From Dryococelus australis (lineage: Eukaryota; Arthropoda; Insecta; Phasmatodea; Phasmatidae): a stretch of 64,000 nt of DNA. Positions 11,239 to 22,485 of this stretch are shown in pieces; position 1 is the first letter of the stretch, and each line of letters begins with the position of its first letter. A program made the translations under genes and the position numbers. Location of the stretch: contig CM057003.1 of NCBI GenBank assembly GCA_029891345.1, forward strand, positions 7,358,709 through 7,422,708, read 5' to 3'. The notes under the pieces are model-generated. The model was not told where the DNA came from. It did not search any database and saw nothing but the letters and a program-made list of their open reading frames with translations.

Positions 11239-11639
11239 AGAAAAAAATTTGACGGTTTTTCCTCCGAGTGATAGGGAAAAGTATGTATAGAGTGCTGACG
11301 CACACTGATACCTTAGCTGATGTTCAGACGACGAGAAATTAACATAGATTTGGAAACATTCTCTCGCTATACAGCGAAGATGAATTGTAAATACGAAGGC
11401 CTGCCTTTGACCTCATCGAACATGGAGCCGCGACCTGCATCATCGCCGCCTGATTGACGACTGTGTCAATTCACTGATCGAGTTTTTACCTTCGGTCAAA
11501 ATGTTCGCCGACACCAAAGAATCACCTCTGCGAAGAGTCGTTTTCGCATGAAGAAGAATTACGACTGTGGCACACAGATTTTGCAAGATGATACACCGAA
11601 GATCCACATAAAGAACTCTTAACGATTCGTTTTTTGAGA
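11239..11639. other. No clear feature; possible 5' part of the acidic pseudogene
   Basis: The composition (mixed GC, no long AT runs) resembles the following decayed coding region more than the flanking intergenic DNA. I could not follow a reading frame through it. The minus-strand frames at 11522-11782 and 11619-11801 have no recognisable content. Confidence 0.35.
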
Positions 11640-12535
11640 GCTAGCAAGTGATGCTGTACATATCCCCCTGCTACATCGGTGGATATTGATTCCACAGATG
11701 ATTGTGACGAGACGGTTAATGATGTAATGAGTGACCTGCATCGAAAAGTGAGAGTCGGTTTGCGAATAGTGTATACTTGCAAGATGTTCGCGTAAAGTCA
11801 ACGAATTTCAAAATAAACGGCTGTCGGCTCTAAATAGCGATGAGCATACCACTACTGCTACAAAGAAAAGCAAGTTTAATATTGAGGATTAAACAGGAAG
11901 TGAAGATGATCATGAAGACAGCATAGATGGAAATGAACATGAAAGTGAAAATGTTGAAGATGATGAAGGCGATGTTGTCGATGCACTGACACACCCTCCA
12001 GCACATTCGCTGCAATGAGCGACATGGAGAAGGCAGAAGCGACGAGATACTGGCTACCTATTTCCCGAAGACCCATATGCTGCAATGAGCGACATGGAGA
12101 AAGCAGAAGCGACGAGAATACTGGCTACCTATTTCCGAAGACCCATATGCTGCAATGAGCGACATGGAGAAGCAGAAGGCGACGAGAATACTGGCTACCT
12201 ATTTCCCGAAGACCCATATGCTGCAATGAGCGACATGGAGAAAGCAGAAGGCGACGAGAATACTGGCTACCTATTTCCCGAAGACCCATATGCTGCAATG
12301 AGCGACATGGAGAAGGCAGAAGGCGACGAGAATACTGGCTACCTATTTCCCGAAGACCATATGCTGCAATGAGCGACATGGAGAAAGCAGAAGCGACGAG
12401 AATACTGGCTACCTATTTCCGAAGACCCATATGAAGTTGTTGACAGACTCAGACATTTTATTGACTTCAAAAGCGTGGGTATTCCTCACGCATTGTTTGA
12501 GATATCGAAGAAATAGGAATATATCGTATTATGTG
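11640..12535 (+). pseudogene. Decayed repeat-encoded acidic protein
   Basis: Plus-strand translation in shifting frames gives an acidic region (SVDIDSTDDCDETVND near 11680; TGSEDDHEDSIDGNEHESEN near 11890), then a block of 24-codon repeats (12015-12432). After the last repeat comes DPYEVVDRLRHFIDFKSVG, then ALFEISKK and a stop at about 12515. The C-terminal piece reminds me of the conserved C-terminus of an abundant class of uncharacterised repeat-encoded proteins in arthropod genomes; this is memory, not a search. Frames are broken by stops (for example at about 11890) and by one- or two-base indels. No start codon, intron or terminal repeat could be assigned. It is probably a dead mobile-element gene. 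Confidence 0.5.
12015..12432 (+). repeat. 72-bp (24-codon) tandem repeat inside the acidic pseudogene, 6 copies
   Basis: Units start at 12015, 12085, 12155, 12226, 12298 and 12369. The full unit is 72 bp and encodes a 24-residue acidic segment that begins MSDMEKAEGDEN and ends GYLFPEDPYAA. Copies are 70-72 bp because single bases are missing in short runs (AAGGCG to AAGCG, TTTCCCG to TTTCCG, AGACCC to AGACC). The repeat joins the non-repeated C-terminal region exactly after FPEDPY. The frame is therefore intact only in the fourth unit and its neighbours. Confidence 0.9.
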
Positions 12536-12779
12536 ATGAACTGCTTTCTTCTGAAATTGTAATTTTAAAATAATAATAAATTATTATTATGAAATAACTA
12601 ATTTTTCCTTATTTTTTGTAGACGCTATGTCGTATCCTTTTATCACTCACGACTTTAAAATGGTGATATGAGCACTCGACTACTAACGGAGAGATCTGCA
12701 TATAGAAAGATAATAAAGACTTCACGTACAAAAATGCGTGAATAGTTTACTGCATAGAAAACATCAATTCTGTCGACAT

Positions 12780-12990
12780 GTACATATTTTGGAGACATGG
12801 ATTGATGATTGATGGGAATACTGCGAAAGACTGTTGGAAAGATTGATGGAAATATTGTGACAGACTGATGGAAAGATGCGAAGATTGATGGAAAGATTGC
12901 GAAGATTGATGGAAACATTGATGTGAAGATTGCGGAAGATTGATGGAAGGATTGCGAAAGATCGGTGTAAAGATTGGAAGAGCACGAAAG
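12780..12990 (+). repeat. Degenerate 21-22-bp repeat, GATTGATGGAAAGATTGCGA
   Basis: About eight to nine diverged copies of a unit close to AAGATTGATGGAAAGATTGC. Spacing varies from 13 to 26 bp. Minus-strand frames across it give a low-complexity Ile/Phe/Ser-rich translation that is not a real protein. Confidence 0.8.
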
Positions 12991-15499
12991 TTAAGACTAA
13001 GTTAAGTTATCACCCTCGTACATTCTAAGTCTCCAGGGCCTGGCAGTATTGACATTTAAATTAATGCTAATTAAGCCTATAAAAGTGCTGGTAGATGCAG
13101 ATTCATACGATGACTATGACATAATCGTACATGTGGTCGCTATTAGTATTATGGGCTTGATGTAGTCCTATATACATACATTAAATAAAATCTGAAAATC
13201 ATACTTATACCTACAAAATAGTCGCGGTAGTGAATAATTTGCAAATTCTGGCATCGTGTATTAATCAGTTTTCAAGAGAGCGAGAAACTTTTGCATGGTT
13301 CTGGAATACCTGATGTATAATTTCTGCATGGTAAAAAAAACATAATTTATAATTACAAATAATCTTTTACAATCGGATAATAAATCCAGATTTACAATTT
13401 GACATACCCGATGCTTATAAAACCAATATGGATACCAGAAACAGACATTTGCTTGAATATTTATTGAGCGTAACTGTCGAGCACCTTCGGACACGTTCGG
13501 CAATCCCAATCCGAAGACTCCCGAGGCCCTCCGAGTCGAGCCGAAGACCGCCAGCCGCAGCCACAAAGCTCCCATTTAAAAACATTTGCGCCAGACTTAT
13601 CGCAATCTTACTACTCGTAATGTTTAAATTAATTTTTTTATTTATACTCATTAGTGCACGGAATGTTATATTGATACCACACTCGGGTTCGTAACTGTTT
13701 AAAGTTTTTACTTCAGTGACGCACGAATAACGTTTTTGGGCCCATGGCAATATACATTTTACACATGGTAAAAGTACACGAAATAAAAAAAGCATCTACC
13801 AAGGAGGGCTCTGAAAAATGATAAATATACCGAGACCAGCTATAGCAGTGAACAAGTGTCATTGAAAAATGTCGCTAACGAAGGATTCAATAGGAATCGC
13901 CACTTAATCGAGGAATATTTATTGTGACAGTGACGACTGGTAAATGTTTGCATACTAAGGGGATGTAGAAAGGAGGTTAGCCATGTTGTAACTATTTAGA
14001 AGCAAGTGCCAAAGCACCCATTTCCACTAATTAGGCCACGTCAGCTACAGAACTACTTTCACAGCGGCTGCCTATCCAGCGAGTCAATAACAGGGAGCAA
14101 CTTCTGTGTGGCTGTATTACAGCTTTCAGAAGCACTCGCTCAATCCCATCCAGTAGTATCTGGTCAATACACGTTAAAACCCCCTCTTTTCTACACCATA
14201 AACACTTTCATCATTATGCACGTATGTTGTATGGGTAGTAATATGTTAATATCGCCTCTCTTTTAATATCTCAAAAAATCGTTTAATTTTATTCTGTAGC
14301 CTGGTAAACAAGGGATGTCCGACGAAAACATGAACTTCAGAGCAAATCGTAAGGGGAATGAAAAACATTAAATATATCACTGAACATGAGTGCACATAAT
14401 TTTTAAGGCTATGCGCAATGAGATCGTCACATTGTTGAACAAATCAAGACTTCAGCATGTTTTAAGTATACCTGGCGACATTTTCGTGAACAAGACAAAA
14501 CGAATGCAAGGAATTTTCAGCTCTTCACTGACAAAAGTTTCACCCGTGGCCTTTTGAGAACCATGATTTCCTACATCAAAGTTTTAAAAGACGTTTGCAA
14601 TAGTTTTCAACTTATCAACTGCTGAATAGAGAAGGTATTTATTTCACTATAATATATACGTGAGTATATTGCTTTAACATTTGGTAATGCTAAATACTAT
14701 AAATGATAATATAGAATTAATTAATGAAACTCCACTGATTTAAGCGTAGAATCTATATGTGGTCATATATTAATATGATTTTGATCTTCTTTTATGAAGT
14801 GATTTTAAGGTAACAATCAGAGCTCTTTACAACAGTACCTAGTATCAAAACAAAAAAAAAAAAATCACGAGAAAAAAATTGAGTGATATATTCCACTATT
14901 GCAAGAACTAGATTTAGAGAATACCTTCAGTAATTCCATTTCTAACTCTTTTTATTCTGTCCCTTATCCCTCGCTGGCCTTCTTTTTTCCCCCTTGAATT
15001 ATTCTGCATACATTTTAGAAACGTCGGGCTACCTGGTTTTGCGGAACCTCTTTCTGTCCGGCCTACATGCAAAGCTACAACTCCCTCGTAAGCTTCTTTT
15101 CATTCCTGGAGTACATTTTTTTTTCTTCACTCCCCAACCCTGAATATTCTTCCGGTCATCCAAGCAGGGAAAAACACACTGTTATCTTCCTCTGTTAAGG
15201 GCTGCATTACAGGACATGGGCGTGAGGGGTAAAGGGGCAGCAAGTTGCATTTCTCTCTGCGCTAATGGTCCGTAAGAACATTATATTTACGCGTAGACAA
15301 AATAGTATACGTTTCGTAATTTCGTGAACACGGCAGAATAACTGGGGCGGGCCTAAGAAGAAAACTCTATTCTCTTGGAAAATTGTTAGTGGAAGTAATA
15401 AAGAAAGTTAATTTGCAACCATTGCAATATGACCGTAACTTTATGTAGAAGTTTGGCTTATTTAGCTACTCTTCCGAAGGAAAGAAAGGCTTATGAGAT
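12991..15499. other. No recognised gene
   Basis: The interval holds a GC-richer patch at about 13480-13580 with overlapping frames on both strands, and pyrimidine-rich DNA at 14940-15130. Neither has recognisable content. The longest frame (13415-13795, minus, 126 codons) shows no domain and overlaps another frame on the same strand. A (GT)-rich stretch at 15515-15541 marks the start of the next tandem array. Confidence 0.5.
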
Positions 15500-17345
15500 C
15501 ACTCTCCTGTCTATGTGTGTGTGTCAGTGTTGGTGTGTGTGTGCCACCTCTTACAATTTTCGAAGGCTTCAACCAAATTTCACCACACTTGGTACAAATA
15601 ATACGTAATAAGGACACGTGACTTTCAAAAGGGCGGCCATTAAAAAATTCTAGTGTATATCATATCCTGGGGACCATTCAACCGAATTAAACCTAATCCT
15701 GTACGCTGGCAGAACATTGCGTAAGCATTACATTTTAAGATGGATATTGTTGTTGGTCCGACAACGATATTTATTTGGTGCTATTTTGGAAAATAGCACC
15801 AAATAAAAAAATTAATATTTTACATTATATCTCGAAAACTATTCAACCAATTTTCACTTGATTTGGCATGTAAGTAATACTATGATAGTCCATGTAAACG
15901 TATGTGACCGAAAATGATCAGGTACTTATTTTCAAAATGGTGGCCATACAAAGATTTTTAGTTTATTTAGTACATATACCCTACCGTTTAAAAAATTCCG
16001 ACCAAATTTTGTGTACTAAAAGTATAAATTACAAGCATCATATGCACCAACAAATAACCACTTTTGTTGGCTATTTTGGAAGATAGCACCATACGAATAA
16101 ATAATGTTACTAAGTCATAACTCAGTAAATAATCACACCATTCCTACCAAATTTGGCAACAAGTATTACTGATTCAGAGGTTGTTAAGTGATATGTTTTA
16201 AGCATGTCAGACACTTATTTTCAAAATGCGGCCATATAGCCATTTTTACTTAGAATGCTATATACGTCGAAATTATGTAATCAATTTCATCTAAATTTGT
16301 ATGCTGTAAGTAGATATTACAACCATCAACTTTATGCAAATAGAGCATATTGTCCCTATTTTGTATAATAGCACCATTCGAGTAAATGAAGTTTTTTTTA
16401 ATTATATCTCGGGAAACAATTGACAGATTCCTACCAAAACTGGTAAACAAATATTATTGTAGGAGGTGGTGTAAACTGTGTGTTTTATGTTGACCAAGCA
16501 CTTATTTTCAAAATGGTGGCTATACAAATATTTTAGCTCAACATATTTTATTAACGAAACAAACTCCAACTTAACTTTGTATGATGGCAGTACCTATAAC
16601 AACCAACACATTTGCCTATACAGAGCCTTATTTCTCTGCCATTTTGTAAGATAGAGCTACCAATAAAAATAAAGATTTTATCTCGTATCTCAGGAAAAAT
16701 CAATTTATTCTTACAAAATTTGGCTAAGATATATTGTGTAAGCCATAAAAATAAAACTTTTTTAAGTAGGACACACTTATTTTCAAAATGGCGTCTATAA
16801 TGTAATTCTAGTTTTGTGGGCGATATCTACTAAACTATGTAATCTATTTTTACTTAAATATGTATGTCAGCAGTATACAACCATCGAAATTGCTACTACA
16901 TTACATTTTTTCCTCCATTTATGAAGTTCGCTACATGAAAACTATGGAGGCTTTATGCCATGTCTCGAGGACCAATCAACCAATTCCCACCAAATGTTAC
17001 ACTGGAACATTTCGAATAAATTTGTACCAAATTGTGCAGATCATAAATGCCACAGAAGGCGATGTAAACTTTCATGATTTAAGCGGGCTAGACAACGATT
17101 TTCAAAATGGCAACTTCATAAATCATGTATTAAAAAAGTTACCAAATCGAATTAAAATAGACATGTAGACGTATACATTAGAAGCGTCGTACATAGAGCC
17201 TCTTTTTCTGGCAATTTTGTACGATAGCATCAAATAAGAAAATAAAGTTTTTTATGTCATATTTAAGGGACGAAACAACCGATTGCCGTCAATAATCATG
17301 TGGCTCAGTCACTTAAAAAAACAATAAAAGCCATGTAAATATTTT
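15500..17345 (+). repeat. Diverged tandem array, unit about 285 bp, about 6 copies
   Basis: The landmark CTATTTTGGAAGATAGCACC recurs near 15780, 16071, 16356, 16639, about 16915 and 17211 (spacing 276-296 bp). A second landmark, CTTATTTTCAAAATGGTGGC, recurs near 15930, 16216, 16502, 16780 and 17095. Each unit also contains an ATATCTCGAAAACTATTCAA-like segment and an ACCAAATTTGG-like segment. Copies are strongly diverged, so the array is old. The open frames within it differ from unit to unit and are not conserved. A dispersed inverted relative is at 37590-37858. Confidence 0.88.
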
Positions 17346-17404
17346 AGGTTTGTAAACACTATCATTTGGAACATTAGATTTATTAAATCTGAAGTTGATG
17401 CTCC

Positions 17405-17500
17405 AAGTTTGCCCTCCTTGATGCAGTGGGTTGCACACTAGCTTTTAGTACGATGTTTTCTGGGTTCAAGTCACAGGTAAGGCATGTGTGTATTTTCTCA
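17405..17500 (+). mobile_element. SINE-B head fragment
   Basis: A tRNA-like segment with the B-box-like GGGTTCAAGTCACAGGTAAG followed by GCATGTGTG, matching the GGGTTCGAATCCCAGGTAAG / GCATTGGTG order of the SINE-B copy at 8565. The 3' body is missing. Confidence 0.65.
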
Positions 17501-18559
17501 CCATTGTGTACAAGTTTCTCGTTTCATTTATAAAGTTATTGCTTTCAAAGGGAAGTCAAGTTCTTCCTACCAACTCAGGTTTTATGAAATTATTTAAAAA
17601 TTAATTGCCCCAATCTTGAGGAAAGTAGGCTCATTAGTTTTGTCAGTAACTTCTTGTTATACTTCGCCTGAAGTTGCCATATCCACAAATTACAGTTACA
17701 ACGATAATAAATAATAAAGTATTTGTATTGTTGTTTATATACACACGTCCAAATTTTTTTGAGCCACGTGTAATTTTGTTGTTTTTGTAGGATGTCCACT
17801 TGGACAGTAGCTGCATTACAATGAGTCGTCGGAATGACAGGCTGGTATTCTGTACAGAGTCTGATTCTTTCTCTTGGATCGTAAGAAATCGAGTTATCCA
17901 GTAATCTTGGTGGTGCATACATTTTTTTAAAGGTGTACAGATATTAAAAGATTTAGTTAAAAGGAACCATTACATACATACTAACAAAAGGCACGATTAA
18001 TAAAATTTTGGTGTTACATGTATATTTATATACTTATAATGTGCTCACAATAAACGCGTACTTATCGGAATAGGCAAAAAAAAAAAAAAAAAAAAAACCC
18101 TAAGCAAATATGGGTTTTACACAACACCAGATGTATTGCAGCCTGGAACGAGAATTCACTATACCGAGTAAACCTCCAAAGCTATTAATATTTGAAATTA
18201 ATTTTCAGATATAACTTTTACTATTGAATATTTTTTATTCCATCGATATGACGACAGCCTCAAGATATGGAGGTAAAAGTGTTAGCGACCTTGGGCACTC
18301 GGCTACATGAATTTTGTGGATGGCACTGTAACAACATTAGAAAACAAGAGAACAATGTGTTACATTGCATACTAACTCTAATTAAACCGGACACTGAACT
18401 CCAGGAAACAATTTCGAGGACATAGCGTTGATCAACTTCAGAAGTGACACATCTAAATACACACGTCTTCCCACTTGAAATTGTCTCCTTGGAAATGAGT
18501 TACCAAGCTCTTCAAACTCTAAAAGTCCTCGCAGATTAGTTCTTTTGTGCCACGAACCA
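17501..18559. other. No recognised gene
   Basis: AT-rich sequence with a 22-base A run at 18076-18097. The minus-strand frames at 17590-17922 and 17643-17918 overlap each other and have no domain-like content. Confidence 0.55.
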
Positions 18560-19050
18560 CGCTTGCTTATTCAGGGTTCGTTCGCGACGGAGAGAATTGT
18601 GTATGTAATTGTCTTGAGAGTGCACGAGTGTGTTTTATGCGTGTTCGCGCGGAGCACAAAGTTTTAATCTAAGGGAAGTAATAGGAAGTTGGTGTGTACC
18701 CGCTCCTGGAGTGCCATGGGGTGGGCGTAGGCGTGTGTATTTTAACAACCCAGTCACCTCGTCGTTCGGTGTGTGAACGCCCAGCCGTGTGTGTGTGTTT
18801 GTTTTCCTTTAAGGTCGCTCGCTACTTTGCCCCTAGTTGCCCGTGCTACAAGGGCGCGACTAACTCCCAGGGGTCGTGAGATAGTTTGAAGAGGGGAGGA
18901 AGGGGGATAGGAGCAGATGGTGTGTGTAGAGGGGGCACGAGGTGGAGGGGATGAGACTCCGCCCCAGAAGCGCCGCGGGTGTAAGAACGTCAAGGAGTAC
19001 AGTGTTTCGCACAGCTGTTGTCAATGCCACCCTTTACCTAGACCACCAAC
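18560..19050. promoter_or_regulatory. GC- and CpG-rich island of unknown role
   Basis: Composition changes sharply from AT-rich flanks to GC-rich DNA with many CpGs (GTTCGCGCGGAGC, AAGCGCCGCGGG, TGACGCGCGG) and G-rich runs. Open frames occur on both strands (18694-18879 plus, 18754-18993 minus, 18917-19159 plus), as expected by chance in stop-poor GC-rich DNA. It carries no SINE or TIR signature. It could be a promoter or a first non-coding exon of a gene outside the window, or an unrecognised GC-rich repeat. Confidence 0.3.
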
Positions 19051-20219
19051 TGACGCGCGGATCTTTTTTTTTATTTTAGTATTTATAATTAGCTTAGTTT
19101 TTTTTTATTTTGTCTCTTTACGGATAACATTAAAAAAAACTTCCACACCTGGAGTTTAAATTAAATGTTAGTATTACAATACCTTGCATGTATTTTTCAA
19201 AATGAAACATTCCAAAACAGGATTTTCAAGATTATATTAAAGTATAAAATACCTGATGTAGGAAATTTACAACACTGGGATGTACAAAACACATACATTT
19301 TAATATTACGCCGTAGAATGACAGGTGCAATGATGAAAGTGTTAATAGGTGAGTTGTCGATATAGAATCAGAAAGTCAGTTCAATGTATTGCGCGTAGAG
19401 GCGACGAGTGATTTGATGAGCATGCGTGGGTCGCCCTCAGCACTCTTTGACTCGCGAAATACATGCTGCTGGGAGACACTTAATATTTACAACATCCTGC
19501 TGCCTGTGCAGATCGACACCAGCGTTACCACACACTGTGCTCGCTTTAGGACACCAACAACTTTTCAGATGTCGCCATAACCGGCCTCGACGCTCCTGGC
19601 TATAAAAATTATCGTCTCGAAAACCATCACACCGAACTTGTGTATATGTTTTCCCCCCGAACGGCCCATAAAATTTTACGCCTCTCTTCCATTGTCGTGC
19701 TTTCATATTCTTCCACCTTCCCCGCACGAGGCCATTTTTATCGTGTTCTGCGCTAATCCGTTGGATTCGGATTTTTTTTTACGATGTATTAACTATCCAG
19801 AACATGCACTAGTTGTTCTACGTCGATCGTAAAACTCAAACGTTTTCCAGAAAACAAGTTTTCAGGAGACAGACGGTTTCCATTTGCGAACTTACTAACA
19901 GCCTGTGACCGTGTTATACGCTACTACATTCAACGCTGGACATTTTGGGAAAGTGTACTGCCCCACAGAAAAGCCTAGTGCTCAAATATGGATGGAAATA
20001 AATTGGTAAAGGAAAGATAGATTTTAGTAATGTCATGACAATTTTACTTAAAGGGATAAAGATAATTTATTTCCATAAGCCATAATAGCGGATTAAAATC
20101 GTAACCAATTAATACACCATAACGAAATTAAAAAAAAAAATATATTTAGACATTGATTGTAAGCTAATTTTCGGACAGAAAATGTGGAATCTGTGGGTAT
20201 CTGACTGATAAGGTTGAGT
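19051..20219. other. No recognised gene
   Basis: AT-rich sequence with short T runs near 19055 and 19100 and a GC-richer patch at 19380-19740. Frames on both strands there (19389-19580, 19437-19727, 19638-19832) have no recognisable content. Confidence 0.55.
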
Positions 20220-20445
20220 TGAGTTGAGATATTTGGGCGGCTCTTAACAACGATGTCTTGAGAGCTGATGGTGAAATGAGGTGAGCATGGAGCAGCGCCG
20301 GAATGCAAGGGCGAGGGAAACGGGAAGTCCCCGAGAAAATCCGCCGACTAAAGGCATCGTCCGGCATGTGTCCCACTCGCGAAAATCCGGGAGTGGCCCT
20401 GCCGGGGATAGAACCATAACCGCTCAGCCATTTGCGACTCCTCTG
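20220..20445 (-). mobile_element. SINE-A copy
   Basis: The 3' side (plus-strand GGGCGGCTCTTAACAACGAT) and body (GCAGCGCCGGAATGCAAGGG, CCGAGAAAATCCGCCGACTA, GGCATCGTCCGGCATG) match the family. The head is partly degraded: plus-strand GCCGGGGATAGAACCATAAC represents the B box and CGCTCAGCCA the A box. The 160-codon minus-strand frame at 20348-20830 begins outside and ends inside this SINE and is probably spurious. Confidence 0.88.
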
Positions 20446-21150
20446 GCTGGTAGGGAACGATAATCCTCTCCCAACTCTTTAAAGGAAATATTGTCACTTT
20501 GTTTTCCCTGTCCGTCGGTGACATGTCGACAAGAAACCTAGCTGGCGTGGGAGAAAACAAAATGTTGTAGTATATCATCAGATGTGTCCTTCCTGCACAG
20601 CTGTTCCACAAGTCTGCCTGGGTGGTCACGTTGTACAATTTTACTTCGTGCGGAAATCGTTTTGTGAATGAAAATGTAACATTAGCCGAATTCTTTATTA
20701 TTCCAAATATTTTCGTGAGAAGTGACGGTAAACGTCGAGTTTCATTGGAATGATATTCAGCATAAACGAGTTTCTGGGACGTGACAAGATCAATTATCGC
20801 CCCGCTTTTCTGGGAATTCGGCAACTCCACGTCACGATGATGGAATATTTTTGCTGTTCATTAATTATTTGAGCATTTTGAAAAGCCCTGCTTGGTTCTA
20901 CTTTTCTTCGCATTCCGTATCCTTTCGCGATATGAAAATTAACATTGCCATGGGCCTGATCAGATTATTTGTTCGCCATCAAAGTGAAACAGTGAAATGT
21001 TTAGGGAATTTAATTTCTTTATAATATGCAATTTTATACTTTAATGTGTACGAAACAAGTAACTTCAACATAAGTGATTGTGAATTTAATAGTTACGCTC
21101 GCAGTAAGTCGAGTCTGGGAAGCCAGCACGCCAGTGTGTAATGCAGCATA

Positions 21151-21666
21151 TACAGGTTGCCCCCAAATATGTTGGAAGTAACCGGGGAACGGACAGTACG
21201 CCCCAAAACAACGCAAACTGTCCCTTTCAACATATGTCGTAAAGTCGTCAATTTCCGAGTTGTTGTACCGGATATATTAGTAATAGAATTCCTGATATAT
21301 TCTAGTGCGAGTAGTTGTAGCAATGTCCGCATACCAGCAGTGATACGTCTCTCTACAAGAAGTGTTCGAAATGTCTCAATGTGTGCCTCAATGCACGCCT
21401 GAACACGCTGCGTCATTGTTTGTCCGCACGTTCCAGGAATTGCACGTATCTGCTGGAAACCTTGTTTCACTCGCTGGCGAAGCACTGCTATCCCCGGAAT
21501 TGGTATTGATTAAACAATGTCCTTTTGACGCCCCTGCAGTCCAGTGGATTGAGATCCGGGAGCATGCAGGCCAGGTGATTGGTCCTGCATGACCTGTTCA
21601 ACTGTACAAGACGGGTAATAACGCTCTCGCAATTTCAACTGACCACATTAACTGGCACACCCCGTA
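21151..21666 (-). mobile_element. Truncated mariner-like element, C-terminal transposase part
   Basis: Ends read TACAGGTTGCCCCCAAATAT (left) and, on the minus strand, TACGGGGTGTGCCAGTTAAT (right). They start with TA and share partial inverted similarity. The 512-bp interior encodes only the last part of a transposase. It sits inside the MITE-A copy A2, just before a SINE-A. Confidence 0.7.
21200..21600 (-). pseudogene. Mariner-like transposase fragment, broken
   Basis: On the minus strand one frame gives WPACSPDLNPLDCRG, the region of the third catalytic aspartate in this mariner-like group (the usual form is close to SPDLNPLDFFLWG). After a frame change the 130-codon frame at 21093-21485 continues with RQRVKQGFQQIRAI and VQACIEAHIETF, matching the usual C-terminus with its VQACIEA motif. 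The N-terminal helix-turn-helix and first two catalytic aspartates are missing. The gene is dead: truncated and frameshifted. Family assignment is from motif memory and is fairly secure. Confidence 0.75.
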
Positions 21667-21688
21667 AAAAGATTGACTATCACCAATA

Positions 21689-21950
21689 TTCGCGGGGCTA
21701 AGGTGGCTGAGCGGCTAGCCTGCTCGCCTCCCACCAAGGCGAACCGGGTTCAATCCCCGGCCGGTTCACCGGATTTTAGCAAGTGGGAATAGTGCCGAAC
21801 GGTGCCGTTGGTCGGCGGATTTTCTCGGGGATCTCCCGTTTCCCCCGCATCTATTCTGGCGCCGCTCCATGTTCACTTCAGTGATTCTCATCGACTCTGA
21901 AAACCTCGATATTAAGAGCCGCCCAAATCTCTTCACTCACTCACCAATAC
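21689..21950 (+). mobile_element. SINE-A, nearly full length, with target-site duplication
   Basis: The direct repeat TCACCAATA flanks it at 21680-21688 and 21951-21959. Head: AAGGTGGCTGAGCGGCTAGC (A box). B box: GGGTTCAATCCCCGG. Body: TTTTAGCAAGTGGGAATAGT, GTTGGTCGGCGGATTTTCTC, ATCTCCCGTTTCCCCCGC. 3' part: CGACTCTGAAAACCTCGATA. This copy and the one at 35346 define the family best. The duplication shows retroposition, here into DNA just beyond the mariner remnant. Confidence 0.95.
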
Positions 21951-22262
21951 GTGCGGTACAAAATGCTGGAAGGTTTGTAACTCTGAAATTATAGACTTTA
22001 CTATTCACAGGAAATCTATTTTGTTGTATCGGGCTTTACTTTCCATTACCTGATTACTTCCCTCATATAATGGTGCATTCTGTATATGTAGAAATGGACA
22101 GTAATTATTTTTTAAGGTTGATTTCAAAGGTGCACACTTGACCATGAATTGCCTCTATACGTTTACTTACCAAAGTCTCCTCGACAGTTGTGGTCAAGGG
22201 AATGAGTAACCAAGAAGGGATGGGCCACGGCATGAAATAACGAGCAGTTCCGGCGTACGAGG

Positions 22263-22485
22263 GGGCCGCGGTGACTTAGTGGCTACGGTTTCGATTCCCA
22301 GTGGAGTCCCTCTCAGATTTTAGCAAGTGGGAATCGTGCCCGACGGTGCCGCTGGTCAGCGGGTTTTCTCGGGAATCTCCCGTTTCCCCCGCCCTTGCAT
22401 TCCGGCGCTGTTCCATACGCACCGCGCTTCACCCTCATCGACTCTCGAGACCTCGTTGTAAGCCGACAAGGCCTCACCACTCCAC
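22263..22485 (+). mobile_element. SINE-A copy with a deletion in the head
   Basis: The head GGGGCCGCGGTGACTTAGTG leads to GGTTTCGATTCCCAGTGGAG, so part of the region between the A and B boxes is missing. The body (TTTTAGCAAGTGGGAATCGT, GCTGGTCAGCGGGTTTTCTC, CCGTTTCCCCCGCCCTTGCA) and 3' part (CTCATCGACTCTCGAGACCT) are typical. No clear target-site duplication. Confidence 0.9.

Larger units (their letters stand above)
20849..22159 (+). mobile_element. MITE-A copy (A2) split by two nested insertions
   Basis: The left half (20849-21150) starts with a decayed TTTTTGCTGTTCATTAATTA end and has the subfamily marks ATTAACATTGCCATGGGCCT and AGCCAGCACGCCAGTGTG. The right half (about 21960-22159) has TTTTTTAAGGTTGATTTCAA and the terminal GTGCACACTTGACCATGAAT. 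Between them lie a mariner-like remnant (21151-21666) and a SINE-A (21689-21950). Insertion order is therefore MITE first, the other two later. Confidence 0.8.

Noticed and set aside
12655-12985. Ile/Phe/Ser-rich minus-strand frames
   Set aside because: They are translations of the GATTGATGGAAAGATTGC degenerate repeat.
20348-20830. 160-codon minus-strand open frame
   Set aside because: Its C-terminal part lies inside a SINE-A copy and no domain is recognisable in the rest.
21689-21950. Functional tRNA gene (A and B boxes)
   Set aside because: The boxes head a 262-bp SINE with a target-site duplication; no cloverleaf with a proper acceptor stem could be drawn. The same applies to the other SINE heads.
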